In this document: positions 25,918 through 34,122 of the stretch, piece by piece | Layout of the letters: every line of letters starts with the position of its first letter | How positions within the stretch are numbered: position 1 is the stretch's first letter | Source of the DNA: Candidatus Manganitrophus morganii | GTDB taxonomy: Bacteria > Nitrospirota > Nitrospiria > SBBL01 > Manganitrophaceae | Direction: 5' to 3' | Length of the DNA: 64,000 nt | NCBI GenBank assembly: GCA_021651055.1 | Contig: JAJHOH010000001.1 | Span: forward strand, 744,001-808,000 | The notes under the pieces: model-generated | The model's input: only the letters and a program-made list of their open reading frames with translations | The model's database searches: none | Told to the model about the DNA's origin: nothing | Translations under genes and position numbers: made by a program

Positions 25918-26289
25918 TCAATGGGCCCGGCCGAACCAACGATAGCGGTTCTCGGCGACATGATGGTAGATCACGGCCGCCAGCCGGGGGACCCCCGGAA
26001 GGTAAAAAAGGAGGGAGAGAGGCCGTCCAAAGGGGAGGAGGGGAAGCATTCTCCGGAAAGCGTCCACTCCGGAGGTGACCTTTCCTTGCGCATCGATAAA
26101 GCGCATCGCATCCATGCAGGCCATCCCCGCCAGATCGGGGAGCTGTTCCTTTGCTTCGGCCGTTTGAAACGGAAGGAAGGAGATCCGGCGCCGCCGATCC
26201 CATCGCTCGACCCACTCTTTTGAAGAGACGCAAAGCCGGCACTCGGCATCGTAGATGAGAACGTTGCGGGAAGACGTTGTTTCACCCAT
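25918..26289 (-). CDS. DCC-family (DUF393) thiol-disulphide oxidoreductase-like protein
   Basis: 123 residues with the family start LIYDAECRLCVSS: Asp and the CxxC pair that name the DCC group. The rest (RWDRRRRISFLPF, AFRRMLPLLPF, YHHVAENRYRWFG) matches the usual pattern and length. A thioredoxin-like redox role is assumed for the family but not shown. The start overlaps the stop of the FAD/Fe-S gene by 8 bases (ATGGGTGA), so translation is coupled and a redox link between the two is plausible. Confidence 0.82.
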   Translation of the reverse strand: MGETTSSRNVLIYDAECRLCVSSKEWVERWDRRRRISFLPFQTAEAKEQLPDLAGMACMDAMRFIDAQGKVTSGVDAFRRMLPLLPFGRPLSLLFYLPGVPRLAAVIYHHVAENRYRWFGRAH

Positions 26290-29035
26290 TCGGCTTTTCC
26301 TCTTCGTTCATCAATTGGGCGATGTGCTTCACCTCCACCTTTCCCTTCAGACCGTTCTGCAGCTGGATTATACAAGCGGGACAGGAGGTGGCGACGATCT
26401 CCGCCCCGCTCTCCTCAATCCCGCGCCGCTTCCGCTCGAAGATCGCCGCCGACTGTTTCGGATTTTTGACGCAGAACGTTCCCGCGCCGCCGGCGCAGCG
26501 GTCGGCGTCGGCCATCTCGACGAACTCGAAATTCGGATTTCGACGGAGAAGATCCCGCGGCGGCTTACTGACGCCTGCCGCCCGGAGATGACAGGAAGAA
26601 TGATAAGTGACTTTTTTCTTTTTTCCGGATGAAGACGGCCTCTCTTTTACCGGAACCGTGCCGGCCAGGAATTCCGAGATATGGACCACCTTCGCCGCGA
26701 GGCGCTTCGCCTCCTCTTGTTCGTCGGGAGGGAGAATGCTCTCATAGTCTTTCAACATGAAGGTGCAGGAGGCGCAGCCGGTGATCACCTTCTCAAACCG
26801 TTCGAGGGAGGCGATGTTGAACCGGGCGTTCTCCCGGACCTGATCGATCCAGCCGTAGGTCTGAATCGGCGTTCCGGAGCAGCGCTGCGGCGGGAGCGCC
26901 GCCTCCACCCCGTTTTTTTTGAGCACCTCGATCACCGCATCCCCAACGCCGTCGTCGAAGTAGTCGGCGGCGCAGCCGTGGAAATAGGCGATCGGACTAT
27001 TGGACTCGATCAGCGCGGGATAACGCTCGCGCAAATGCCGCTTCGCCAACTTCGGCAAGGTCATGTCGGACGGAATCCGTGCCGTTGGGGCCAGCCCCCT
27101 CAGGACCGGCCGGGTCAAATGCTCGATGAAGAATCGGCCGATCCGGTTGTCCCAGATCGGCTGCGTCCAGGCGGCCAGCTTCAGCAGGCCCTCGAATAAT
27201 GAGCGCTTTGATTGGAGCCGGAAGGCCATTCCCGCCACCCGGTTCGGATGTTCTTCCCGTTTCTTTAAAATCAGCTCCGAGACGTCGATTCCGGCGGGGC
27301 AGACGGTCCGACACGATTTGCAGTTGACGCACGCTTCCACGACGCGGGACGACTTCTCGTAGGTGTAATCGGGCGCCGTCACGATGTGGAACCACCCTCG
27401 CGCGGCATTCGACTCCTCCCCGGCGACGTCGTAGACCGGGCAGACCGAGTTGCACTTCCCGCAGGTGGCGCACTGTTTGGCGAGCCGTTCGAGATCGATC
27501 TTCTCGGTGAACGGTGTTTCGCTGATCTTCACACCGGGATTGAGGAGATATTTCGGATCGAAGAGGGTCTTCACCCGCTTGAAGAGGGTATAAAGCTCCG
27601 GGCCGTAGAGATCTTTGACGAACTCGGCCCGCACCCGCCCGTCGCCATGCTCCCCGCAGAGCGAGCCGCCGAACCGGTCGATGACGGTTTGATGGATCTC
27701 GTGAGAGAGGGCGACCATCTTTTCAAAGTCGACCGGATCGTTCACGTTCAGCAAGGGATTGATGTGGGCGTTGCCGTTGCCGATGTGGCCGTAGATCGCC
27801 ACCGCCACCCCCTTCTCGGAAAAGAGCCGGTCGAGATAGGCGATCAGCTCCGGAATCCGGTCGGCGGCGACAACGACATCGTCGGCAAAGTTGATCGGCT
27901 TCTTCTTGGCGTCGTAATTATACAAGGTCGGATACATCGCCTTCCGGACCCGCCAGAGCTCGGCCTGATTTTCGGGGTCGAACGCTTCGGTCATGGGGGC
28001 GCTCAGATGATACTGCGTGATCGCCCGGTGGACCGCTTCCATCTTCGCCCGGGGCGACGCGTCGAACTCCGCCAGCAACATCGCCGCCGCCTCCTTCGGG
28101 ATGCCGAAGCGGGCGCGGCCGACGAGGTCGAGCGAGTTGGCGTCCATCATCTCCAAAGCGCTCGGCGCCAGGGGGAGGAGGGCATTGACCGCGTCGCCGA
28201 TCTCGGAAAGCCGGTCAAAGTAGATAAGGGCCGTGGCCGTTTCCGCCGGTTTGGGAACCAGCTTGATCTTCGCCTCGACCGCCAGCCCCAGCGTCCCCTC
28301 GCTTCCGATGAGGAGCTGGTGGAGCGGGAAGACGCCGCGCGCCAATCCGTCGGCGAGATCGAACAGGTTGTACCCGCTGGAGTTCTTCGACACCTTCGGC
28401 CGCTTCGACTGGATCAGGTCGCGGTTCCGCCGGATCAGCTCGATCAGATCTCTCAAGAAGGGATTCTCGACAAGGAGCTTCTGGAAGCGCGGATCATCGA
28501 GCCGGTACGCTTTGGCGGTGACCCAATTGCCATTCGACAGAAGAACTTCCATCTCCAGGACGTTGTCGCGGGTGGCGCCGTATTTCAGCGTGTGGGGTCC
28601 TGCGGCGTTGTTTCCGAGCATTCCCCCGAGCTTGCACATGTCGCCGCTCGACGGATCGGGGGCGAACATCCACCCCCGCTTCGCCAGCCGCTTGTTCAGC
28701 TCGGCGAAAACGATCCCCGGCTGGACCCGGGCCCAGCGGGCCTGCTCGTTGACTTCCAAAATCTTATTGAGACGGGAGAATTCGAGGATGATCCCCTCCC
28801 CCACCGCATTGCCGGTGAGGTTGGTCCCGCCGCTCCGGGCGGTCAGCGGGACATGGTGCTCCTTGGCATAGTGGAGCACTTTTTCAAGATCCTCCCGCGA
28901 TTCGATGACGGCCACTGCTTGGGGAACGACCTTGTAGATGCTGGCGTCGATCGAATAGGCGGTGATAGCGGGAGGGTCGGAGAGGATTTTTTCTTTCCCT
29001 AACGTTTTCTCGAACTCTTTCAGAGTAAACGGCAT
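26282..29035 (-). CDS. FAD-linked 2-hydroxyacid dehydrogenase fused to Fe-S/CCG domains (GlcD-GlcF type)
   Basis: 917 residues from ATG 29035. N-terminal FAD_binding_4 domain (TARSGGTNLTGNAV, GNNAAGPHTLKYG), then the GlcD C-terminal domain (GHIGNGNAHINPL, GEHGDGRVR), two 4Fe-4S motifs (CATCGKCNSVCP about 525; CVNCKSCRTVCP about 575), and two CCG cysteine-rich domains (CAADYFDDG..., RCSGTP, SSCHLRAAG, TSCPACI). This is the single-chain form of glycolate/D-lactate/D-2-hydroxyglutarate dehydrogenases feeding electrons to quinone or another carrier. The substrate cannot be fixed from sequence. The start at 29035 is fixed by the promoter just upstream. Coupled to the DCC gene downstream. Confidence 0.9.
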   Translation of the reverse strand: MPFTLKEFEKTLGKEKILSDPPAITAYSIDASIYKVVPQAVAVIESREDLEKVLHYAKEHHVPLTARSGGTNLTGNAVGEGIILEFSRLNKILEVNEQARWARVQPGIVFAELNKRLAKRGWMFAPDPSSGDMCKLGGMLGNNAAGPHTLKYGATRDNVLEMEVLLSNGNWVTAKAYRLDDPRFQKLLVENPFLRDLIELIRRNRDLIQSKRPKVSKNSSGYNLFDLADGLARGVFPLHQLLIGSEGTLGLAVEAKIKLVPKPAETATALIYFDRLSEIGDAVNALLPLAPSALEMMDANSLDLVGRARFGIPKEAAAMLLAEFDASPRAKMEAVHRAITQYHLSAPMTEAFDPENQAELWRVRKAMYPTLYNYDAKKKPINFADDVVVAADRIPELIAYLDRLFSEKGVAVAIYGHIGNGNAHINPLLNVNDPVDFEKMVALSHEIHQTVIDRFGGSLCGEHGDGRVRAEFVKDLYGPELYTLFKRVKTLFDPKYLLNPGVKISETPFTEKIDLERLAKQCATCGKCNSVCPVYDVAGEESNAARGWFHIVTAPDYTYEKSSRVVEACVNCKSCRTVCPAGIDVSELILKKREEHPNRVAGMAFRLQSKRSLFEGLLKLAAWTQPIWDNRIGRFFIEHLTRPVLRGLAPTARIPSDMTLPKLAKRHLRERYPALIESNSPIAYFHGCAADYFDDGVGDAVIEVLKKNGVEAALPPQRCSGTPIQTYGWIDQVRENARFNIASLERFEKVITGCASCTFMLKDYESILPPDEQEEAKRLAAKVVHISEFLAGTVPVKERPSSSGKKKKVTYHSSCHLRAAGVSKPPRDLLRRNPNFEFVEMADADRCAGGAGTFCVKNPKQSAAIFERKRRGIEESGAEIVATSCPACIIQLQNGLKGKVEVKHIAQLMNEEEKPNG

Positions 29036-29041
29036 GAGGGG

Positions 29042-29070
29042 ATTATAACAGTAGGGGGGGGCATTGACAA
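29042..29070 (-). promoter_or_regulatory. Promoter giving a leaderless FAD/Fe-S dehydrogenase transcript
   Basis: Minus-strand TTGTCA (29070-29065), 17-base spacer, perfect TATAAT (29047-29042). The ATG at 29035 lies 6 bases beyond the -10 and has no Shine-Dalgarno sequence, so the transcript would begin at the start codon. Confidence 0.6.
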
Positions 29071-29095
29071 CCGCCACATGCGGATGAGGTTAATC

Positions 29096-29146
29096 GCATG
29101 ATTGGTATAATTACTTGCACAGTGCTATAATGCCATCATATCATGC
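29096..29146 (+). promoter_or_regulatory. Promoter and flanking inverted repeat of the toxin-antitoxin operon
   Basis: TATAAT at 29126-29131 with TTGGTA at 29102-29107 (18-base spacer). The unit is bracketed by GCATGAT (29096-29102) and ATCATGC (29140-29146), an inverted repeat suited to autoregulation by an antitoxin-toxin complex. Confidence 0.5.
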
Positions 29147-29158
29147 GAGGGAAGTACC

Positions 29159-29341
29159 ATGACCACGAAAGAAAAAGTGATCAACGCTGTTCGAGATCTT
29201 CCGGATGACGCTTCGATAGAAGATGTCATGGAACGTTTGTTGTTCTTGGCAAAGATTGAGAAGGGCATTCATCAGGCCGACGCCGGCGAGACGATTTCCA
29301 ACGAGCAGTTGAAAGAAAAAATGGCGAAATGGCTGAAATAA
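29159..29341 (+). CDS. Type II antitoxin, short helical (RelB/ParD-like partner)
   Basis: 60 residues, mostly charged helix (VRDLPDDASIEDVMERLLFLAKIEKGIHQADAG). This is the common short antitoxin that precedes ParE/RelE-type toxins; the tail (EQLKEKMAKWLK) would wrap the toxin. GAGGGAAG ribosome site. The last 13 bases overlap the toxin gene, as in many such operons. Own promoter with an inverted repeat just upstream. Confidence 0.82.
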   Translation: MTTKEKVINAVRDLPDDASIEDVMERLLFLAKIEKGIHQADAGETISNEQLKEKMAKWLK

Positions 29342-29625
29342 GATGGACTCCCCAAGCCGCAGACGATTTGGAGTCAATCGTAAATTTTATCGCCAAAGAC
29401 TCCCCCTACTACGCTCGGCTTTTTGCGATTGATGTTTCTGGTGCCGTCGATCGACTCTTGGATTTTCCTAATTCGGGGAGAACGGTCCCCGAGTTGAAGG
29501 ACCCGACCATTCGAGAGATAATATTAGGCCATTACAGAATTGTGTACCGAATTAAAAGGGAGACCGTTCATGTGCTCACGGTACACCATGGGGCGAAATT
29601 CCTCGACCCCTCCAAATTGAAATAA
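29329..29625 (+). CDS. RelE/ParE-family toxin
   Basis: 98 residues, typical length. Family features: IRWTPQAADDLESIVNFIAKDSP start, FPNSGRTVPEL, REIILGHYRIVYRI and VHVLTVHHGAK. The closing HH and the RxxYRI strand suit the ParE/RelE fold. Whether it is a ribosome-dependent RNase or a gyrase poison cannot be read from sequence. Overlaps its antitoxin gene. Confidence 0.88.
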   Translation: MAEIRWTPQAADDLESIVNFIAKDSPYYARLFAIDVSGAVDRLLDFPNSGRTVPELKDPTIREIILGHYRIVYRIKRETVHVLTVHHGAKFLDPSKLK

Positions 29626-29636
29626 GACAGAAAGAA

Positions 29637-29873
29637 ATGAGAGAACAAGGCTTAAAAAGTAAATACCCTCTATGTGGCGGGCAAAAAAAACCGGGGAAGA
29701 CGATCTATAGTGTGGACCTCGGTTTCGGCGTCATCGTCGTTCGAAATGTGCCGGCGACCCTGTGTGATCAATGCGGCGAGGAATGGATTAGCCCGGAGGT
29801 GGCCTCCCAATTAGAGCTTCTCGTCGAAGAAGCCCGCCGAAAGAAACTCCAAGTCGAAGTCGTCGCCTTATAA
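29637..29873 (+). CDS. YgiT/MqsA-type zinc-finger protein with altered first Cys motif
   Basis: 78 residues. Matches the YgiT-type pattern (PLCGG..KPGKT..., VDLGFGVIVVRNVPATLCDQCGEEWI, then a basic C-terminal helix). The first CxxC reads YPLC: a tyrosine codon (TAC) where Cys (TGC) is expected, so one of four zinc ligands is missing. Such proteins are usually antitoxins or DNA-binding partners of BrnT/DUF4258/MqsR-type toxins. Here it trails a complete RelE/ParE pair by 11 bases and no second toxin is visible. It may be a decaying remnant or a third component. Confidence 0.65.
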   Translation: MREQGLKSKYPLCGGQKKPGKTIYSVDLGFGVIVVRNVPATLCDQCGEEWISPEVASQLELLVEEARRKKLQVEVVAL

Positions 29874-29880
29874 ACGGTGG

Positions 29881-30300
29881 TTAAGGGGCCCTCCAGACCG
29901 TCTTTCCGTCCATATTAACGAGCGTCACAGCCGGATCACCCGCCAGGCTCAACATTGGACTCCCGTCATTTCCAAGCGCCAGCTTGGCGCGGGAGGCTCC
30001 GGCCTCATCGTGAAGCTCGATCAGCGCGCTCCCGTCGGCGTTCAGCATCAATAAGATACGGTCCTTCCCCTCTTTATCAAAAAGGGCGAAACCGGGCTCC
30101 CCCTTGGCCGAGACAAAGAGGGCGCCCCGAAGTTTGCCGGTTTCATCGACAAGATGGAAATCTTCCGCCGTAACGACCCGTTTCTCTTTCGACCCCTTCC
30201 GGGCAAACGCCTCCCCAACGTTGAAGATCCAAACCGACAACATCCCGCCGATCAGCCCGGCCGTCATCGCCGCGGCCAACCAAAGACCGACTCTTTTCAT
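29881..30300 (-). CDS. Membrane-anchored protein with repeated beta motif
   Basis: 139 residues. One N-terminal hydrophobic anchor (about 5-27), a basic linker (ARKGSKEKR) and then a run of similar short units: FHLVDETGKLRGALFV, FALFDKEGKDRILLML, ALIELHDEAGASRAKLAL, PMLSLAGDPAVTLVNMDGKTVWR. The pattern hxhxDxxGKxRhxh suggests a beta-helix or beta-solenoid of about four turns. No named family recognised. AAGGAGGGG ribosome site. Likely faces the periplasm. Confidence 0.62.
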   Translation of the reverse strand: MKRVGLWLAAAMTAGLIGGMLSVWIFNVGEAFARKGSKEKRVVTAEDFHLVDETGKLRGALFVSAKGEPGFALFDKEGKDRILLMLNADGSALIELHDEAGASRAKLALGNDGSPMLSLAGDPAVTLVNMDGKTVWRAP

Positions 30301-30320
30301 GGCCCCCCTCCTTAAACAAT

Positions 30321-30353
30321 AAAAAAGGAGAAGGCTCTGAACGAACCTTCTCC
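30321..30353 (-). terminator. Rho-independent terminator after the CDGSH gene
   Basis: Minus-strand stem GGAGAAGG/CCTTCTCC with an 11-base loop, followed by TTTTTT. Located between the CDGSH gene and the next gene on the same strand. Confidence 0.85.
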
Positions 30354-30371
30354 CCTCTCATCGAGATGAAA

Positions 30372-30611
30372 TTATTTCAGTCCGGAGTGCGTGCCGTCGC
30401 AGAACGGCTTGTTGGCGGAGTGCTTGCAGCCGCACCAGGCGACCTTTTTCTTCTGCTCGATCTTCACCTCAAGGGGGCTGAACTCCGTCCCTTTGTGAGA
30501 GCCGTCGCAGAACGGCTGGGCTTTCGATCTCCCGCAGCGGCACCAGTAATACGTCCCCGGCTCCATTTCCTGAACATAAGGCATGCGTTGCGCAATCGTC
30601 GGATCCGACAT
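30372..30611 (-). CDS. Double CDGSH iron-sulphur protein
   Basis: 79 residues holding two CDGSH motifs: CRCGRSKAQPFCDGSH (about 24-39) and CGCKHSANKPFCDGTH (about 60-75). Each CxC...C...H set binds one labile 2Fe-2S cluster. Redox or Fe-S transfer roles are known for mitoNEET relatives; bacterial functions are less clear. Strong GAGGAGGTGA ribosome site, terminator at 30321-30353: a single-gene unit. Confidence 0.92.
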   Translation of the reverse strand: MSDPTIAQRMPYVQEMEPGTYYWCRCGRSKAQPFCDGSHKGTEFSPLEVKIEQKKKVAWCGCKHSANKPFCDGTHSGLK

Positions 30612-30778
30612 TCGTCACCTCCTCGCATCAATAAGCGAAATCAGATTATCCCCAAAAGAGGGCAATGTCAATTCGAATACGGATTGAACACGCACGCGCG
30701 TCGCATTCCTCGAAGCTTCTGCGAAGGTTAGACGCGCGAATACAAATAGAGTCTTTCCATCCTTTCGGGTCGAAGATT

Positions 30779-30798
30779 CCCCGCAGCTTGCTGCGGGG
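30779..30798. repeat. Palindromic repeat CCCCGCAG-CTTG-CTGCGGGG
   Basis: A perfect 8-base stem; flanks GAAGATT and GAGCTTC extend the symmetry. It lies in a 245-base gap (30612-30856) that also has TAGGAATGAAG-type repeats and no open frame of note. Confidence 0.7.
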
Positions 30799-30856
30799 AG
30801 CTTCAATCAGGAATGCGAGTAGGAATGAAGTCCTCGAAAGAAAGCGTTCGGCTTTT

Positions 30857-32422
30857 TCATTCTTCATTCCTAATGGATCCTTCGGGAGAGCCGGGAAATT
30901 TCTCAGGCAAAAAAACCGTGAAGGTCGATCCTCTTCCGTATTCGCTTCGAACGTCGATCCGCCCATGCAGGATCGTCAGCGCATTTTTAACGATCGTCAG
31001 CCCCAAGCCGCTTCCTCCGACCTTTCTGGTCATCGAGCCGTCGATCTGCCGGAAGGGATCAAAGATGTAGGGGAGGTCTTCTTGTCTCATCCCCACGCCG
31101 GTGTCTTCGATTGAAAATTGAACGCCCCGCTTGACATTGGAAGCCGAAATGGCGATCGATCCCACTTCGGTAAATTTGATCGCGTTGCAAATAAGATTCA
31201 ATATGACCTGCCGAACCTTCATCGGATCGGTCTGAACCGGAGCGAGCCCCTTCTCAAGGTTCCATCGAACGTCGATCTGCTTTCCATTCATCAGCCCTTT
31301 GAGATTTTCAAAAACGTCGGGCAAAAGGCGATTCAGGTCAACCGGCTCGATGACAAGCGGAACCTTCCCCGATTCCATCTTGGAGAGATCGAGGAGGTTG
31401 TTGATCAAATTCAGAAGCTCCGATGCGTTTCGCTGAATTCCCTCCATCGGCGGTTTTTGATGACCGTTCACCTCGCCATACGTTCCCTGCAGCAAAAGGG
31501 AGGCGTAACCAATGATGGCATTCAGCGGGGTCCGCAGTTCGTGAGAGACGTTGGAGACAAACTCCGATTTGATCCGGTTCGCCTCTTCCGCCTCCACTGT
31601 TTTCTGCCGCAGCACATCTTCCGCCCTTTTATGATCGTCGATATCGGTGCTGGTTCCCAGCCAGGCCATCGTCTGGTCGTGCTGATCTCGTTCAGGCAAG
31701 GCGCGAACCAGGTGCCATCGATAAGCCCCGTCGGCCCGCTTGAGGCGGCAATGGATCTCGAAAGGGATGCCGATCTTCAATGTCTCCCCCCATCGATCGA
31801 GATAATATTGAAGGTCCTCGGGGTGGATCACCTTTTTCCATCCCCACCCCTCGCTCTGCTCGAAGGAGAGACCGGCATATGAGAACCATTGCTGATTGAA
31901 AAAATCGATCATCCCGTTCGGACGGGCGATCCAGACGATTTGCGGGATCGCATTGGCGAGATTTCGGTAGCGCTCCTGCGAGAGTTTCTCCAGCTGCCCG
32001 AGCTGCTGCTTTAGCTTGGTCCCTTTCTTATAGAGATCGACCAGAGCCGACACTTTCGATTTTAACGTGTCCGGATCGAACGGCTTGATGATGTAATCGA
32101 CCGCGCCGAGAGAGTAGCCCCGGGCGGCGTCGGTTTCGGTCTTGTTGACCGCGGTAATGAAAATAATCGGAACGTTGCGGGTCTTCGGCCGCTCGCGGAT
32201 CATGGCGGCGGTCTCGAATCCGTTGAGGCCCGGCATAAATACATCCAGGAGGATCAAGCCGAAGTCGTCCTTCAAAAGAAGTTTAAGCGCCTCCATCCCG
32301 GTCGCGGCCTTCACGAGGGTGTATTCCGGAGAGTCGAGCACCGCTTCGAGCGCGATAAGATTCTCCGGATGGTCATCGACCAGCAATATATTCACTTTTC
32401 CTTCCCCCCTTTTATTCGGCAT
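30857..32422 (-). CDS. REC-PAS-histidine kinase (third gene of signalling operon)
   Basis: 521 residues from ATG 32422 (AGGAAAAG upstream). Order: receiver (about 8-125, phospho-Asp about 60 in LLDVFMP), short coiled coil, PAS/PAC (about 150-270), HisKA with His about 294 ([12 protein letters not shown]) and HATPase_c (about 400-520; NLICNAIKFTE, DTGVGM, GGSGLGLTIV). No membrane segment. N-terminal receivers on kinases let an upstream kinase tune activity; the poly-HAMP kinase in the same operon is the natural candidate. Strongly similar to the adjacent 32504-34105 protein, so they arose by tandem duplication. Its last codons fall in an ATTAGGAATGA repeat. Confidence 0.9.
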   Translation of the reverse strand: MPNKRGEGKVNILLVDDHPENLIALEAVLDSPEYTLVKAATGMEALKLLLKDDFGLILLDVFMPGLNGFETAAMIRERPKTRNVPIIFITAVNKTETDAARGYSLGAVDYIIKPFDPDTLKSKVSALVDLYKKGTKLKQQLGQLEKLSQERYRNLANAIPQIVWIARPNGMIDFFNQQWFSYAGLSFEQSEGWGWKKVIHPEDLQYYLDRWGETLKIGIPFEIHCRLKRADGAYRWHLVRALPERDQHDQTMAWLGTSTDIDDHKRAEDVLRQKTVEAEEANRIKSEFVSNVSHELRTPLNAIIGYASLLLQGTYGEVNGHQKPPMEGIQRNASELLNLINNLLDLSKMESGKVPLVIEPVDLNRLLPDVFENLKGLMNGKQIDVRWNLEKGLAPVQTDPMKVRQVILNLICNAIKFTEVGSIAISASNVKRGVQFSIEDTGVGMRQEDLPYIFDPFRQIDGSMTRKVGGSGLGLTIVKNALTILHGRIDVRSEYGRGSTFTVFLPEKFPGSPEGSIRNEE

Positions 32423-32503
32423 CTTTTCCTGATTGGAATCGGGCGATCGCCACACCGTCCGGAGATCGATCGAACGAAGCGCCCTTTCGGCCGCGCCAAA
32501 CGC

Positions 32504-34105
32504 TTATCCTTTATCCGGGTGCGATTCAATCCGCGACTTCACAGGTTTGAACCGATCAAATGGAAATTCGGGAAGAAAAACTTTGAAGGTAGATCCCTTC
32601 CCAGGCTCGCTCTGGACCTCGATCGTTCCGTTGAGCGCCGTGACTGCATTTTTAACGATGGCCAGACCCAATCCGCTCCCGCCGGCCTTTCGGGTGGTGG
32701 AGCCGTCGATCTGTCGAAAGGGATCGAAAATATAAGGGAGGTCTTCAGGCCGCATTCCAATGCCGGTATCCTGAATCGTGAGAAGAATCCCCCCCTCTCT
32801 ATTCGACAAGGTGGTGGTGATGACCCCCCGCTCCGTAAATTTGATGGCATTGGAAAGGAGGTTCAAAAAGATCTGTCGAATTTTCAGCGGGTCGGTCTGG
32901 ATGACCCGGAGGTTTTCATCGACCATCAAGTTGATCTGAATTTCCTTGTCGTTCGTCAAGCTCCCGATATTATCAAAGAACCCCGGAACCACTTCCTTGA
33001 GGTCGATCTGTTTGAGGCTGAGGGGCATCTTCCCCGATTCGATTTTGGAGAGATCAAGAAGGTTGTTGACGAGATCGAGAAGGTCCGAGGCGTTTCGATG
33101 AATCCCTTTGACCCACCCGCTCTGCTCTTCCTTGATTCCGCTCTCCTCCGATAAAAGATCGGAATAGCCGAGGATCGCGTGGAGCGGCGTCCGCAGCTCA
33201 TGGGAAACATTGGAAACGAATTCCGACTTGAGCCGGTTTCCCTCCTCCGCCTCCAGCGTCTTTTGCTTCAAGAACGCTTCCGCTTGTTTTTGATAATCGA
33301 TATCGGTCGCCGTGCCGAGCCAGGCGATGATCACCCCATTTTCGGCCTCGGGAATCGCACGGAACAGATGCCACCGGAAGGTTCCATCGGCCTGCTTTAA
33401 CCTGCATTCAACTTCCAGCCGCTCCCCCGCTTGGAGCGCCTCCCGCCACTGCTGCAGCAGGCGCGGGAGGTCTTCGGGATGGATCGCCCGCTTCCACTTC
33501 CACCCCTCGCACTGCTCCAAAGTCAAGCCGGTATAAAGATGCCACTGCTGATTGAAGTAATCGACGGCGCCGTCGCGACCGGCGGTCCAGATGATTTGGG
33601 GGACGGCATCGGCCAGGTGACGATAACGCTTCTGGCTCGCCCATTCCTGCTCCAGAAACCGCCGTTCATGCTCCCGCCGTTCGCTTTGACGAAGCAGCTC
33701 CCCCTGTCTTTTGATCTGCTCGCGGTTTCTGAACAGCTCGGCGAAAACCGCCACTTTGGACCGCAACACCATCGGCTCGAACGGCTTGAAGACGTAATCG
33801 ACCGCCCCGACGGAGTAGCCTCTGAAGATGAACGGCTCATCTTTGCTGAAGGCGGTCAGAAAGATGATCGGAATATCGCGAAGCTTCGGGCGTTTTTTAA
33901 TCAAAACGGCGGTCTCGAACCCGTCCAGGTCGGGCATGGCGACGTCGAGGAGGATGAGGGCGAACTCGTCCAGCAGAAGATGTTTCAATGCCTCCACCCC
34001 CGAGGCGGCTTTGATCAGACGGTAGAAAGGAGAATCGAGGATTGCTTCCAGCGCGACGAGGTTCTCCGGGTGGTCATCGACCAATAAGATGTTTACCTTT
34101 TCCAT
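32504..34105 (-). CDS. REC-PAS-histidine kinase (second gene of signalling operon)
   Basis: 533 residues. Receiver (1-120, phospho-Asp54 in LLDVAMP, Lys108 in FKPFEP), coiled coil with an extra charged helix (about 125-160), PAS/PAC (about 160-275), HisKA His302, HATPase_c (about 410-525; NLLSNAIKFTE, GGSGLGLAIV). Starts MEKVNILLVDDHPENL, nearly the same as its neighbour. Lies 17 bases after the poly-HAMP kinase gene and is surely co-transcribed. Cytosolic. No DNA-binding regulator is encoded nearby, so outputs may be protein-protein or via phosphotransfer elsewhere. Confidence 0.92.
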   Translation of the reverse strand: MEKVNILLVDDHPENLVALEAILDSPFYRLIKAASGVEALKHLLLDEFALILLDVAMPDLDGFETAVLIKKRPKLRDIPIIFLTAFSKDEPFIFRGYSVGAVDYVFKPFEPMVLRSKVAVFAELFRNREQIKRQGELLRQSERREHERRFLEQEWASQKRYRHLADAVPQIIWTAGRDGAVDYFNQQWHLYTGLTLEQCEGWKWKRAIHPEDLPRLLQQWREALQAGERLEVECRLKQADGTFRWHLFRAIPEAENGVIIAWLGTATDIDYQKQAEAFLKQKTLEAEEGNRLKSEFVSNVSHELRTPLHAILGYSDLLSEESGIKEEQSGWVKGIHRNASDLLDLVNNLLDLSKIESGKMPLSLKQIDLKEVVPGFFDNIGSLTNDKEIQINLMVDENLRVIQTDPLKIRQIFLNLLSNAIKFTERGVITTTLSNREGGILLTIQDTGIGMRPEDLPYIFDPFRQIDGSTTRKAGGSGLGLAIVKNAVTALNGTIEVQSEPGKGSTFKVFLPEFPFDRFKPVKSRIESHPDKG

Positions 34106-34122
34106 CGGTGTTCCTCACCCGG

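Noticed and set aside
27386-29002. 538-residue plus-strand open frame
   Set aside because: Antisense to the FAD/Fe-S dehydrogenase; composition (R, G, H, E rich) is that of a GC-rich shadow frame.
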